Source: Prevotella sp.
GTDB taxonomy: Bacteria > Bacteroidota > Bacteroidia > Bacteroidales > Bacteroidaceae
Length of the DNA: 51,822 nucleotides
Direction: 5' to 3'
Assembly (NCBI GenBank): GCA_015060535.1
Contig: SUYH01000019.1
Location: 1 to 51,822 of the forward strand
In this document: positions 23,697 to 32,639 of the stretch, piece after piece
Layout of the letters: each line of letters starts with the position of its first letter
Numbering within the stretch: position 1 is the stretch's first letter
Translations under genes and position numbers: made by a program
Notes under the pieces: model-generated
Told to the model about the DNA's origin: nothing
Database searches by the model: none
Seen by the model: only the letters and a program-made list of their open reading frames with translations

Positions 23697-26600
23697 ATGA
23701 GTACCAGACTATCCATACAAGACGCATTGAAGCGTGTCCATCTAAATACACTGACGCTGAAGACCGATGAGAATGCAAGGTTTATTAAAGCCCTGCAGGA
23801 GCACATCAAGCCCAGAGACCAGATAACGAACTTTTCGGAAAAAGTGGTGGAGTCACATGTGCGTGACTTCCTGATTGCTGCCTTTTACAAAGGAGAGCAT
23901 TGCATAGGGAAAAAGGATGAGAACAACACCGACCTGTGCATATTTGCTGAAAACAGCGAGGATTCACCGGCTCAGGTTCTGATAGAGTGCAAGAACCCGA
24001 AGTCGGACAATCAGGAGATGATAAATGACGAACATCTGAACCGGCGTGGTTTTCATGAAGTTATTACTTACTATCTCGACGAGCTTTCTAAGGAGAATTA
24101 TGAAGTAAAATACCTCATTGTGACTAATGGTTACGACTGGTATGTCTTTGAGGCCCTTATGATTCGCGAACTCATTGCTACAAACAAGCTACTGGAGAGG
24201 TATAAAGCCATCAAAGCACCAGGTCTCACAAAGACTAAGATGAAAACCTTCTATGAGCAGGAAGTGAGGCCTGCTGTGGAACGCGCGCTGGACAAACTAG
24301 TATATACAGGCTTTTCGCTTGCCAAGGCAGATCATTCGCAAGGCATCAAGAGCATCTGCAAGATGCTCAGCCCCTATTTCCTGCTTAAGCAGTCGTATAA
24401 TGACAAATACGCCTTGAACGAGCGTTTCTATAATGAACTGCTCTACATCATTGGCCTGGAGGAGAAGAAGAAGAAGGGAAGGCCCGTTATCACGCGCCGT
24501 GAAGATGGTCGTGAGTCTGCATCGCTGTTGGAGAACACGCTTCACCAATTGTCGGATTTCCCCCAGTTTACCTGTCTTGATGAAGAAAGTCAGATGGACT
24601 TAGCACTGGAAATGGTGCTGATGTGGGTGAACCGCATGCTTTTCATTAAGCTGGTAGAATCACAGTTGGTAAGCTTCAATCAGGATGGGGAACAATACAA
24701 ATTCTTTTCGATTAAGAATATTAAGGACTACAATGACTTGAATGAGCTGTTCTTTCGGGTGCTTGCCGTTAGGGAAGCTGACCGACAATATCTCAGCCGT
24801 GAACAGAAGAATGCTTACGAGAAAGTTCCTTATCTGAACAGTCGCTTGTTCGAACTGTCCAAGATTGAGAATGACTTCTTCCGCATTTCAAGCCTGAAAG
24901 TGGAGAAGATGAAGTATTTTGAGAAGACCGTACTGGCCGAAGATGCAAAGAAAAGTGCCAAGGTAGACAACATAAAATATATTGTTGACTTTCTCAATCA
25001 CTATGACTTCGGTGCCGACTCAAAGGAGATGCTGAGCTTTGACCGCGAGGAAAAGGAACTCATCAATGCCTCAGTGCTTGGAAAGATATTTGAGAAGATC
25101 AATGGCTATAAGGATGGTGCCGTGTTTACGCCCTCCACCATTACTCAGTTCATCTGTCAGCATACCCTCGAACGCGCTGTGGTGGAGAAATTCCAAGAAC
25201 AAGGATGGGAATGCTCTACTATGAAGGAACTGAAAGAACTCATCGGCAAGGATAACCGTGAGCAAGCCAACCGTATCGTGAACTCTGTTCGTGTTTGTGA
25301 CCCTGCTGTCGGTAGCGGACATTTCCTTGTTTCGGCTCTAAACCAGCTTATTGAAATCAAATATCGTCTGGGGATTATGCTGGACGATGAGGGACTGCCT
25401 GTGAAAGGATACACCATCAAGATTGTTGACGATGAACTTGTAATCCGTGACGAAGAAGGCAGGCGATTTGCCTATAAGCGCAACACAGGAACGCTGGAAC
25501 TGCAAAAGGTGTTGTTCCGTGAAAAACGTGACATCATAGAGAATAGCTTGTTTGGTGTGGATATCAATCCCAACTCCGTGAACATCTGCCAGTTGCGTCT
25601 TTGGATAGAACTTCTCAAGAATGCTTATTACGATGAAAGCAATCATCTGGTCACGCTGCCTAATATCGACATCAACATCAAGTGCGGCGACAGTGTGGTA
25701 CACCGGAAACGCCTGTCTGACGACTTACGTGGAGAAATGGCACGTGCCCGAATGAATGTCCAGGAATATAAGCAGCTTGTGGCCGACTATAAGAATATTC
25801 ACGACAAAGAGAAGCGTAAAGAGAAAGAGGCCCGACTAAACGAACTGAAAGAGAACATCCTGTATGTTATCAAGAACGATGATGAACTGTATCGGAAACG
25901 TAATAAAGCCCAGGCAGAATGGAATGAGCTTACAGGTGCACTGTATGCAGATGCACTCGATTGTGAAGATGACAGGAAGAACGAGAAACTCCAAGAGAAG
26001 ATAGCAAAGTTAAACGAGAAAATTGAGAGATACAATGCGCAGATAAAGGAGCGTGAGGAAATGTATAGGCAGGCTGTAGAATGGCGTTTCGCATTTCCTG
26101 AAGTGCTTGATGACAACGGACGATTTGTCGGCTTCGACTGTATAGTAGGCAACCCTCCATACATATCAATTGCAAAACTGAAGGAGGTTACCAAGAAAGC
26201 ACTCTCCCGTGGTGGCTACACATCTTACGACAGCAACGGTGACATCTGTATGTTGTTCTATGAATATGGAATGGAATTGCTAAAACCCCAGGGACTGCTC
26301 ATGTATATCACGACTAACACCTGGCTGCGCTCTGATTCTGGCGGGGGAGCCCGGCAGTACATGTATGCTAACTCAGACCCCATGCTGCTTATTGATTTCA
26401 AAGACGCGCAGTTGTTTGACAATGTAACCGTTGCCACCAATATCCTTATGGCTCGCAAGTGCAAGAACAGCCACAAGACTATGGCATGCGAGATTCATGA
26501 TTACAAGAAGAAATTGAACCTCAACTCGTATATTTCAGACAAGCTTGTAGAGAACAATTATGATACTGAGAATCCGTGGGTTGTTCTTTCTGAAGCTGAC

Positions 26601-27446
26601 AAGCGTGTCTTGTCAAAAGTAGACAAAGCGTGCAAGAAGGATTCAGACTTGGCTCCTACAACCTTATATTCCATGGGATATAATATCTACCGAGGGTTTA
26701 CTACAGGTCTCAATGAAGCGTTTAGCATCAAAGATAGAAAGGAACTTGACCAGCTGACGGCAGAAGATTCGAAGTCTCGAGAAATCATCGTTGATATGGT
26801 ACGGGGTGAGGACTTGAGTAAATTCAAGATCAATGACCACATTTGGTTGCTCAATATCCATAATGGCTTGAAGAAAGATGAAGAAAAAGGAGAAGAAGGT
26901 CTGCCAAGAGTCAATGTAGGTTTCTATCCTGCAGTCAAAAGGCGGCTGGATGACGAAAAGATATACCCCAAGCTTGCCAAGAGAGAGGATCAGGGTGACA
27001 CCCCTTACAATCTGCGCAACTGCGCTTATCTGCGAGAATTCGCCAAACCAAAGATTATGTGGGGAGAATTATCAGACAAGCCTAAGTTCGCATACGATAA
27101 GGATGGCCGCTACTATTGCCTTAATACGGTATTCTTCTTCACGGGTGAACGACTGGAATTTCTGTTGTGCTACCTCAACTCATCAATATGCGAGTACATC
27201 TTTTCCAAGCGATGCACTACTTCCGGAACGGGTACCATGCGATGGCTCAAGTACACCGTTGAACGGATACCTGTTCCGCTATTGTCTGATATACAAGAAA
27301 AAGAGATTGTCAGTCTGTATCATGAATATGAAAATACTTCCGATGAAAGTGTATTGAAGAAAATTGACAATCTTTTCTATCAGTATACTGGTTTGGACGA
27401 AGAAGATATAAAGGTAGTGGAGAGTACATTAAAGCGAAATACATAA
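23697..27446 (+). CDS. Type IIG restriction-modification enzyme (Eco57I-like, single polypeptide)
   Basis: 1249 residues combining cleavage, methylation and target recognition. The N-terminal domain has a PD-(D/E)xK-type pattern: Glu52 in VESHVRDF, Asp79 in NTDLCIF and Glu97-Cys-Lys99 in LIECKNP. The central N6-adenine methyltransferase has motif I CDPAVGSGHFL (about residue 534) and motif IV NPPYI (about 819), separated by a Lys/Glu-rich coiled coil (about 680-790). The TaqI-like C-terminal recognition domain fills 900-1249. It needs no separate S or R subunit. It is followed after one base by two unknown genes, which may belong to the same operon. BREX PglX has a similar methyltransferase but no other BREX gene is present. 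Confidence 0.88.
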   Translation: MSTRLSIQDALKRVHLNTLTLKTDENARFIKALQEHIKPRDQITNFSEKVVESHVRDFLIAAFYKGEHCIGKKDENNTDLCIFAENSEDSPAQVLIECKNPKSDNQEMINDEHLNRRGFHEVITYYLDELSKENYEVKYLIVTNGYDWYVFEALMIRELIATNKLLERYKAIKAPGLTKTKMKTFYEQEVRPAVERALDKLVYTGFSLAKADHSQGIKSICKMLSPYFLLKQSYNDKYALNERFYNELLYIIGLEEKKKKGRPVITRREDGRESASLLENTLHQLSDFPQFTCLDEESQMDLALEMVLMWVNRMLFIKLVESQLVSFNQDGEQYKFFSIKNIKDYNDLNELFFRVLAVREADRQYLSREQKNAYEKVPYLNSRLFELSKIENDFFRISSLKVEKMKYFEKTVLAEDAKKSAKVDNIKYIVDFLNHYDFGADSKEMLSFDREEKELINASVLGKIFEKINGYKDGAVFTPSTITQFICQHTLERAVVEKFQEQGWECSTMKELKELIGKDNREQANRIVNSVRVCDPAVGSGHFLVSALNQLIEIKYRLGIMLDDEGLPVKGYTIKIVDDELVIRDEEGRRFAYKRNTGTLELQKVLFREKRDIIENSLFGVDINPNSVNICQLRLWIELLKNAYYDESNHLVTLPNIDINIKCGDSVVHRKRLSDDLRGEMARARMNVQEYKQLVADYKNIHDKEKRKEKEARLNELKENILYVIKNDDELYRKRNKAQAEWNELTGALYADALDCEDDRKNEKLQEKIAKLNEKIERYNAQIKEREEMYRQAVEWRFAFPEVLDDNGRFVGFDCIVGNPPYISIAKLKEVTKKALSRGGYTSYDSNGDICMLFYEYGMELLKPQGLLMYITTNTWLRSDSGGGARQYMYANSDPMLLIDFKDAQLFDNVTVATNILMARKCKNSHKTMACEIHDYKKKLNLNSYISDKLVENNYDTENPWVVLSEADKRVLSKVDKACKKDSDLAPTTLYSMGYNIYRGFTTGLNEAFSIKDRKELDQLTAEDSKSREIIVDMVRGEDLSKFKINDHIWLLNIHNGLKKDEEKGEEGLPRVNVGFYPAVKRRLDDEKIYPKLAKREDQGDTPYNLRNCAYLREFAKPKIMWGELSDKPKFAYDKDGRYYCLNTVFFFTGERLEFLLCYLNSSICEYIFSKRCTTSGTGTMRWLKYTVERIPVPLLSDIQEKEIVSLYHEYENTSDESVLKKIDNLFYQYTGLDEEDIKVVESTLKRNT

Positions 27447-27447
27447 T

Positions 27448-28086
27448 ATGCAGACACATCTTTTGAAACTTGAACCGCCTTACAAGTTCATATTCGACGA
27501 GAAATACGGCAGGGCAGGCAAGGTGATTGCCGTCTTGCTGAAAGAGACAGACGACCCCGAAGGCCCTGAGCACGGCAGGACAGTCTCCGTGCCTATCGTT
27601 GACTTGGCGTATACCTGGGACGGCACCGACCTGGCCGACTGCACGGTGCTCTGCGACGAGTTCTTTCCCCGCATGTCGTTCGACAGGTTTATCCGTTGCC
27701 TCATGATGGTTCCTGAGAGCGCATGGTTCCCCAACGGACTTTTCTCCGTATATGAATTCGGCAGTCAGCTCACCAACCTCGGTATCCGGGTCTTGTTTCC
27801 CGGCGAAGGCGAGACGGAGGGGCAGTTTGACGTGACGATGAAAACCAAGCTTCTTCTGGGCATCGACCAGGGTGAATACTGGGTGGAGAACAGCTTCGGC
27901 GACTTCTTTTTCAATGGGCGCTATCAGTCGCGCGAAGCGTTGCGCTCGGCCATTCTCACGCGCCGCAACGATTACTACAGGGCATTCCCGCGTAAGACCT
28001 TCCGCATCAGGCTGACAACAGACAATGCCGACTTCAAGGACTTGGTGGAGGAAGTCAACAATACGCCTTACGAACGTGATGAGTGA
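27448..28086 (+). CDS. Hypothetical protein, second gene of the type IIG operon
   Basis: 212 residues, starting one base after the stop of the type IIG gene, so it is almost certainly translated from the same mRNA. No signal peptide or membrane segment. It is rich in aromatic residues and Asp/Glu with segments such as DGTDLADCTVLCDEFFPRM and YWVENSFGDFFFNGRY, suggesting a mixed alpha/beta fold; no family is recognised. Base composition is more GC-rich than the preceding gene, which suggests that it did not enter together with it. It might be an accessory factor, or belong to the 28079 gene as a pair. No function is assigned. Confidence 0.7.
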   Translation: MQTHLLKLEPPYKFIFDEKYGRAGKVIAVLLKETDDPEGPEHGRTVSVPIVDLAYTWDGTDLADCTVLCDEFFPRMSFDRFIRCLMMVPESAWFPNGLFSVYEFGSQLTNLGIRVLFPGEGETEGQFDVTMKTKLLLGIDQGEYWVENSFGDFFFNGRYQSREALRSAILTRRNDYYRAFPRKTFRIRLTTDNADFKDLVEEVNNTPYERDE

Positions 28087-28666
28087 CGTGGAGGAGTTTG
28101 AAGGAGAAAACCTCCCGGTCAGCTACTGTCTTGAGGAGGCTATGTCGTGCCCGGAGTATCGTGATGCGATGCCGCTGGAGCGTCTGCTCTCGCGCTATTT
28201 CTTTATGCGGGGCGACGTGCGGCTGGGATCGCTCGTCTCGGATGTGATCCGCCGTCACTTCACGCCGCCGGAGCGTTTCCAGCGTGGTCTGCTGGACGAT
28301 GCAGAGGCCAAGGAGATCGTAGCCGGCATTATCCAGTCGGGCATGATAGACGGGCAGTATCATTTTGTTGCGGTTTACCGGGTGTTGTCCGACTTCTGCA
28401 ACTTCCCCAAGGAGATCACTTCGTTCTGCCACAAGATCATTGGTTACAACCTCGAGCTGAAGGGTGAGCGGCTGGAGTATAAAAGTTTGTACCAGTCGGT
28501 GCAGAAGGGTATCAACGCGCACCCCGTGCTGCCCATGAATTATAAGAGGTGGACGGAATATCAGATAAAGGATGGGGAGCGCGCCTCTACGTTTCTGCGC
28601 CAGAAGGCAGTGGCCGACAGTCTGGTGAAGATTCTGCGTGAGAGAAAAATACTCCTGACAGAGTAA
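28079..28666 (+). CDS. Hypothetical protein, third gene of the type IIG operon
   Basis: 195 residues from the ATG at 28079, which overlaps the previous stop by 8 bases (ATGAGTGA) and so is translationally coupled to it. A longer frame from 28025 lies inside the previous gene and is rejected. Predicted mostly helical and cytosolic, with a basic C-terminus (FLRQKAVADSLVKILRERKILL). No family is recognised. An intrinsic terminator follows directly, marking the end of the operon. Confidence 0.7.
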   Translation: MSDVEEFEGENLPVSYCLEEAMSCPEYRDAMPLERLLSRYFFMRGDVRLGSLVSDVIRRHFTPPERFQRGLLDDAEAKEIVAGIIQSGMIDGQYHFVAVYRVLSDFCNFPKEITSFCHKIIGYNLELKGERLEYKSLYQSVQKGINAHPVLPMNYKRWTEYQIKDGERASTFLRQKAVADSLVKILRERKILLTE

Positions 28667-28692
28667 AAATACATCATCTTACTATCTTTTTT

Positions 28693-28728
28693 ACGATGCG
28701 AAGTAGGTATTCGCATCGTATTTTTTTT
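28693..28728. terminator. Intrinsic terminator of the type IIG operon
   Basis: ACGATGCGAA pairs perfectly with TTCGCATCGT around a seven-base loop, with a run of T after it and of A-complement before it. A -7 element TAATTTTG (28734-28741) for the next transcription unit starts at once. Confidence 0.9.
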
Positions 28729-28832
28729 ATGCCTAATTTTGCATCGTGAACAAGAAACCACGGGCTCTATAAACCCCGTTTGGGAAAGTTCTAAGAAGTA
28801 AAATTAGTATTAACAAAAAAGGAAAGTAAAAG

Positions 28833-29186
28833 ATGAAAGATTCAGTATTCCAAAAGCGCTTCCAGCGCAAACAGCAGAACCGTCAGGTTCATGGTCAACA
28901 ACTCACAGTGTTCTATCGCGACATGGTGCCAGATTTTCCCGTCAGTGGTCTCGTCAAGCTTATGTTGCGCCGATGTGAAGGCAGTGTCAGCCCGAGTCTC
29001 TATCGCCAGATGGCCAATAGTCTGGTTGGGTTTGAAGAGGCCTTGCAGGTAGAGATGGCCGACTGCCTTACGGAGTGTGTGATGGGCGTTGCGATCTACA
29101 CAACAGGCATCAAGCACGTTGACCGAATTTTGTGGCCCCTGTATCACAAGATTCAGCGAGAGTTAGCTAACAGAGTAAATAACTAA
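28833..29186 (+). CDS. Hypothetical protein of the PrimPol locus
   Basis: 117 residues, no signal peptide. N-terminal half basic (FQKRFQRKQQNRQVHGQQ), then helical with VSPSLYRQMANSLVGFEEALQVEMADCL. No known domain. It opens a three- or four-gene unit that starts from the -7 element at 28734 and continues through the PrimPol/ATPase gene. The 103 bases that follow hold no gene. A DNA-binding or regulatory role is possible but not shown. Confidence 0.65.
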   Translation: MKDSVFQKRFQRKQQNRQVHGQQLTVFYRDMVPDFPVSGLVKLMLRRCEGSVSPSLYRQMANSLVGFEEALQVEMADCLTECVMGVAIYTTGIKHVDRILWPLYHKIQRELANRVNN

Positions 29187-29289
29187 AGAAGAAACAGATT
29201 AAGTTAAACCCTGAGTTGAAGTGAGGAGGATGTTCCCGGGTAAATGCGCAAAGATTCCAACCTTCTTCTCGCAAACATCAACTCAAAAC

Positions 29290-29724
29290 ATGAAAACAGT
29301 AAACAACAGTTACAAACAGCAGATTCTGCACGACGTGCAGATGGACACACAAACAACATTCATGAACAACGGCGACATCAATATCTTCCCATGCTTATGG
29401 GAGCAGGATAAAGCACCAGTGACAGCCGAAGGTAAGAGCCTGGTTCGCTATCGTGCTGGGGTGATGGTGGAAGAAGACGGAAGGACTCGCATGAAGCGTT
29501 ACCACGACGGACTGAACGGTCCTAAGTATGAGACGCTCTTCCAGACTGCCCACGCCGATGTGAAGCGTACTCGCGAGATGAACCACGGACAGCGCGGATG
29601 TCTGAAGGTGGAGTTCAGATTTCCCCGCCGCTACCCGCTCTCGTTGATGAAGAGCCTCTTCTATCAGGAGTCCGAGGAGATCATGGCCTATTTTAACTCA
29701 AGAAAGGAGGAAACCGTATGGTAA
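29290..29724 (+). CDS. Hypothetical protein overlapping the PrimPol gene
   Basis: 144 residues from ATG 29290. A longer frame from 29221 has a non-standard beginning and is rejected. It has no signal peptide; the C-terminal half is basic (MKRYHDGLN, KRTREMNHGQRGCLKVEFRFPRRYPLS). The last 7 bases overlap the start of the PrimPol/ATPase gene, so the two are translated together and the product may work with it. No family is recognised. Confidence 0.65.
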   Translation: MKTVNNSYKQQILHDVQMDTQTTFMNNGDINIFPCLWEQDKAPVTAEGKSLVRYRAGVMVEEDGRTRMKRYHDGLNGPKYETLFQTAHADVKRTREMNHGQRGCLKVEFRFPRRYPLSLMKSLFYQESEEIMAYFNSRKEETVW

Positions 29725-32105
29725 ATCGACTGATAGCACTGAACACCAAGCATTTCTCTGACAAACAGAAGAATAATCGGGGGTATGCAGAGACCCAAAC
29801 TGGGGAGCAGCTTGACGAGCTGCTCCGCCAGGAGTGGCTCCGCCGCGATGTAGCAGACATCCGTGCCGGTAAGGAAGAGAAAAAAGACTGGTTACCATTC
29901 ATCTGCCCTCATTACTCGGCATTCAAGGATAACCATCGGTCGCAGGACAGCATCATTCCCGAGGCTTTCACCTTTATGACATGTGTGGATATCGACAATC
30001 CCAAACTGGTGCGTCAGGCCTTCGAGAAAGCCTTGGAGGTGAACAAGGACGAGATGTCGGAGTGGTACGACATGGTGCTGCGTGAGGCTTATTCGGCTCG
30101 TGGCAAAGGCCACATCTATATCCGCATTCCCAAAGGCATGACCATCGAAGAAGCCCAGCGTGATTTCTGTGAGGAGATCGGATTTAATGCCGATGAGTTG
30201 CTTGATGCATCATGCTTTACACCAGAAAGGTATATCTATGTAACAGGTATCGATCAAGAAACATTCCGCTCTGAACATTGGCTGGAACCCATCGAGGGCG
30301 AAGAGTTGGAAGAGCGTCGTGAGGCTTATCTGCAAAGAGGGCTTGATGTAGATGGAAGACCTTTGGTTGCAAATGCGCAGGGGAACACACAGGGGACAGT
30401 CCCTCAGTGCTCCGTAAACTTCGCACAGCAGGGACAGTCCCCATGTGTTCCTGCTGACGCGCGCACCTTATATATCTTTGATGCTTGCATGAAAGAGGCT
30501 GAGTTGACACCCGACGTGCTCATCGTGGAAGGTCATAGGCATGAGGCGCTGAAAAGCATCCTCTCTGTAGGTGCTACCCAGTTGTTGAAGAAGTCGGAGT
30601 TGAAGGGTGTGTTGCAGGTACGTATGGCGCAGAACTGGCAGGACAAGAATATCCAGCAGTTAGTGGATGATTTCTACTCGAAATACTATGACCCTAACCA
30701 GAAGATGTCTCAGTTCCAGCGCAAAGTGTTGGCCAAGTCGCTGCGTTTCACGCAAATGAGAAATGAGAAAGGAGAAATGAGAAATGGAAATGAAGAAATG
30801 GGAAATGCCTCCGAACAAGACAATTCTCCAATCTTAAATCTCCCTGAGATGCCGAAGAAACTGCCGAAAGTGGTACAGTTGTTGGTTTCGAGAACCCCCG
30901 AAGTGTATAAGCCAGCTGTGGCTCACGCTATCTTTCCGTCGCTGGGTGCTCATCTGTGGAAGGTTCGTTTTCCGTATATCGACAATGTGATGCACGAAGC
31001 CACGTTTATGAACGTGCTGATGGCTGGGACGGGTGCAGGTAAGGACTGTATTTCGCAACCCATCAATCATATCATGGCCGACATCCGCAAGCGCGATGCT
31101 GAGAACCTGAAACGAGAGGCCGACTGGAAGAAGGAGGTGAACTCTAAGGGCTCTAATAAAGACAAACGCCAGCGCCCTGAAGGTCTTGTTATCCAAGAGG
31201 TTGACCCCGACATGACCAATCCTGCTTTCGTGATGCGTATGGCTGAGGCCGACGAGCACTTCCTCTATACGAAGATGAACGAGATCGACCAGTTTGATGC
31301 CCTTCGCGGTTCGGCTCGCGGCTCGCAGCAGTTTCAGATCATGTGCCTGGCTTTCGACCCAGACAACCGTTACGGTCAGACGCGTGTAGGTACGCAGTCG
31401 GTCACAGAAAAGGTCTGCATCCGATTCAATTGGAATGCCGCGACCACCATCCAGAAGGGGCAGCGCTATTTCCGCAATGTATTGACCGATGGCCCAATCA
31501 GTCGTATCAACTTCTGCACTATCCCAGAACGGGAAATCGGAGCCGACATGCCTGTCTATGGCACTTATGATTCAAGCTTCGACGAAGAGCTGCGCCCCTT
31601 TATTGACCGCCTTTGTCGTGCTGCAGGCGTGATAGACTGTCCGCAGGCATTCCGTCTGGCAAAAAAGCTAAAGGATGAATGTGCCGAGTTTGCTCGTCTC
31701 TCTCAATCGAGAGTTTATGAGAACTTGTCCTTCCGAGCCAATGTAATCGCTTACCTGAAGGCTTGTGTGCTCTACATCTGCAACGACTACAAATGGTCGA
31801 AGGAGATTGAAGAATTTGTCCGTTGGAGCCTGCTATATGACATGCACTGCAAGATGACATTCTTTGGGGAAGCTATCGAGAATGCAAACCGTAGTGCCGA
31901 CGAACAGACAGGCCGTCGCGGCCCTCGCAACCTGCTAAAACTGCTGCCAGACGAGTTTACCGTACACGATGCAGACCTTATCCGACAGGCCAATGGCATG
32001 GACACTCGCGGTACCCGTAACATGCTCTCGCAGTGGGTGCATCGTGGCTACCTCTTACAGATGACAGATGACAGTTTTTGTAAAATTGAAAAATTGAAGA
32101 ATTGA
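29718..32105 (+). CDS. PrimPol-like/DUF3987-type replication ATPase
   Basis: 795 residues. Residues 1-210 resemble the BT4734-like N-terminal domain, an archaeo-eukaryotic primase fold: FMTCVDIDN (about 86-94, acidic motif I), ARGKGHIYIRI (about 128-138, motif II His) and CFTPERYIYV (about 164-173, motif III). The middle and C-terminal part carries a P-loop, MAGTGAGKD (about 434-442), and an acidic FLYTKMNEID like DUF3987 helicases. The protein thus looks like a primase-helicase of a mobile element. Two repeat insertions interrupt it in frame: a palindrome (residues about 220-246) and eight heptamer units (about 346-365). The last codons consist of short repeats. Whether it is still active is unclear. 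Confidence 0.75.
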   Translation: MVNRLIALNTKHFSDKQKNNRGYAETQTGEQLDELLRQEWLRRDVADIRAGKEEKKDWLPFICPHYSAFKDNHRSQDSIIPEAFTFMTCVDIDNPKLVRQAFEKALEVNKDEMSEWYDMVLREAYSARGKGHIYIRIPKGMTIEEAQRDFCEEIGFNADELLDASCFTPERYIYVTGIDQETFRSEHWLEPIEGEELEERREAYLQRGLDVDGRPLVANAQGNTQGTVPQCSVNFAQQGQSPCVPADARTLYIFDACMKEAELTPDVLIVEGHRHEALKSILSVGATQLLKKSELKGVLQVRMAQNWQDKNIQQLVDDFYSKYYDPNQKMSQFQRKVLAKSLRFTQMRNEKGEMRNGNEEMGNASEQDNSPILNLPEMPKKLPKVVQLLVSRTPEVYKPAVAHAIFPSLGAHLWKVRFPYIDNVMHEATFMNVLMAGTGAGKDCISQPINHIMADIRKRDAENLKREADWKKEVNSKGSNKDKRQRPEGLVIQEVDPDMTNPAFVMRMAEADEHFLYTKMNEIDQFDALRGSARGSQQFQIMCLAFDPDNRYGQTRVGTQSVTEKVCIRFNWNAATTIQKGQRYFRNVLTDGPISRINFCTIPEREIGADMPVYGTYDSSFDEELRPFIDRLCRAAGVIDCPQAFRLAKKLKDECAEFARLSQSRVYENLSFRANVIAYLKACVLYICNDYKWSKEIEEFVRWSLLYDMHCKMTFFGEAIENANRSADEQTGRRGPRNLLKLLPDEFTVHDADLIRQANGMDTRGTRNMLSQWVHRGYLLQMTDDSFCKIEKLKN
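30378..30452. repeat. In-frame palindrome in the PrimPol gene
   Basis: AGGGGAACACACAGGGGACA is mirrored by GACAGTCCCCATGTGTTCCT at the other end. It is translated in frame between the primase-like and ATPase parts of the protein. Confidence 0.8.
30754..30809. repeat. Eight heptamer units inside the PrimPol gene
   Basis: AAATGAG, AAATGAG, AAAGGAG, AAATGAG, AAATGGA, AATGAAG, AAATGGG, AAATGCC: exact 7-base period over 56 bases, translated as Met/Arg/Asn/Glu/Gly-rich sequence in the linker before the ATPase part. Confidence 0.9.
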
Positions 32106-32110
32106 AGATT

Positions 32111-32569
32111 ATGGAACTGATATTAGAACGTATAGCAAAACGCAAGACCTACACGATAGGTAGGCTCTACATTCAGAGAAGCGTAGATGACGAGTATCTG
32201 GCAGGAACGGAGAACCAGTATTTCTGCGACACGCTGGAACCCACTTGGCGAGATTATGAGCACGGTGCCTACAAAGTAAAAGGCCGCTCGGCCATTCCCG
32301 AAGGCCGTTATGCAGTAGTCATCTCGTGGAGTCCGAAGATGAAGCAATGGCTACCCATCCTGCTTGGTGGCCCCGAATTCAACCGCAAATGGCAGGGCAT
32401 CCGCATCCATGCGGGCAACTGCTCGGAAGACACCGAAGGCTGCATCCTCGTAGGCAAGAACCGCGAAGTCGGCAAAGTCCTCGACAGCCGTATCTGGGTT
32501 CACCGCCTGAAACAGAAAATCGTTGAAGCCAAAGCCCGAGGCGAAGCCGTCTGGCTGACTATCAAGTAG
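32111..32569 (+). CDS. DUF5675-family protein
   Basis: 152 residues from ATG 32111 (a TTG at 32102 is possible but adds only 3 residues). Matches the DUF5675 pattern: CDTLEPTWRDYE, then AIPEGRYAVVISWSPKMKQWLPIL, then IRIHAGNCSEDTEGCILVG. This family resembles L,D-transpeptidase-like cell-wall enzymes and is frequent in phage-derived and Bacteroidetes islands beside HU-like, smalltalk and DUF3987 genes. It starts 5 bases after the PrimPol gene, so is co-transcribed. It would act on peptidoglycan if exported, but I see no signal peptide. Confidence 0.82.
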   Translation: MELILERIAKRKTYTIGRLYIQRSVDDEYLAGTENQYFCDTLEPTWRDYEHGAYKVKGRSAIPEGRYAVVISWSPKMKQWLPILLGGPEFNRKWQGIRIHAGNCSEDTEGCILVGKNREVGKVLDSRIWVHRLKQKIVEAKARGEAVWLTIK

Positions 32570-32582
32570 CTCTCAAAAGAAT

Positions 32583-32615
32583 GACCGGCATCCGATTGTG
32601 GGTGTCGGTCTTATT
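32583..32615 (+). terminator. Terminator of the PrimPol operon
   Basis: GACCGGCATCC pairs with GGGTGTCGGTC around a short loop and is followed by TTATTAT. It precedes the convergent end of the AraC gene. Confidence 0.65.
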
Positions 32616-32639
32616 ATAGCATAATAGTTTTATGGTTAC

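Noticed and set aside
23697..28666. BREX system (PglX)
   Set aside because: The methyltransferase has its own nuclease domain and no brxA, brxB, brxC, brxL or pglZ gene is nearby.
28833..32569. Prophage
   Set aside because: No integrase, terminase, portal, capsid or tail genes; only a DUF5675 protein and a replication-type protein.
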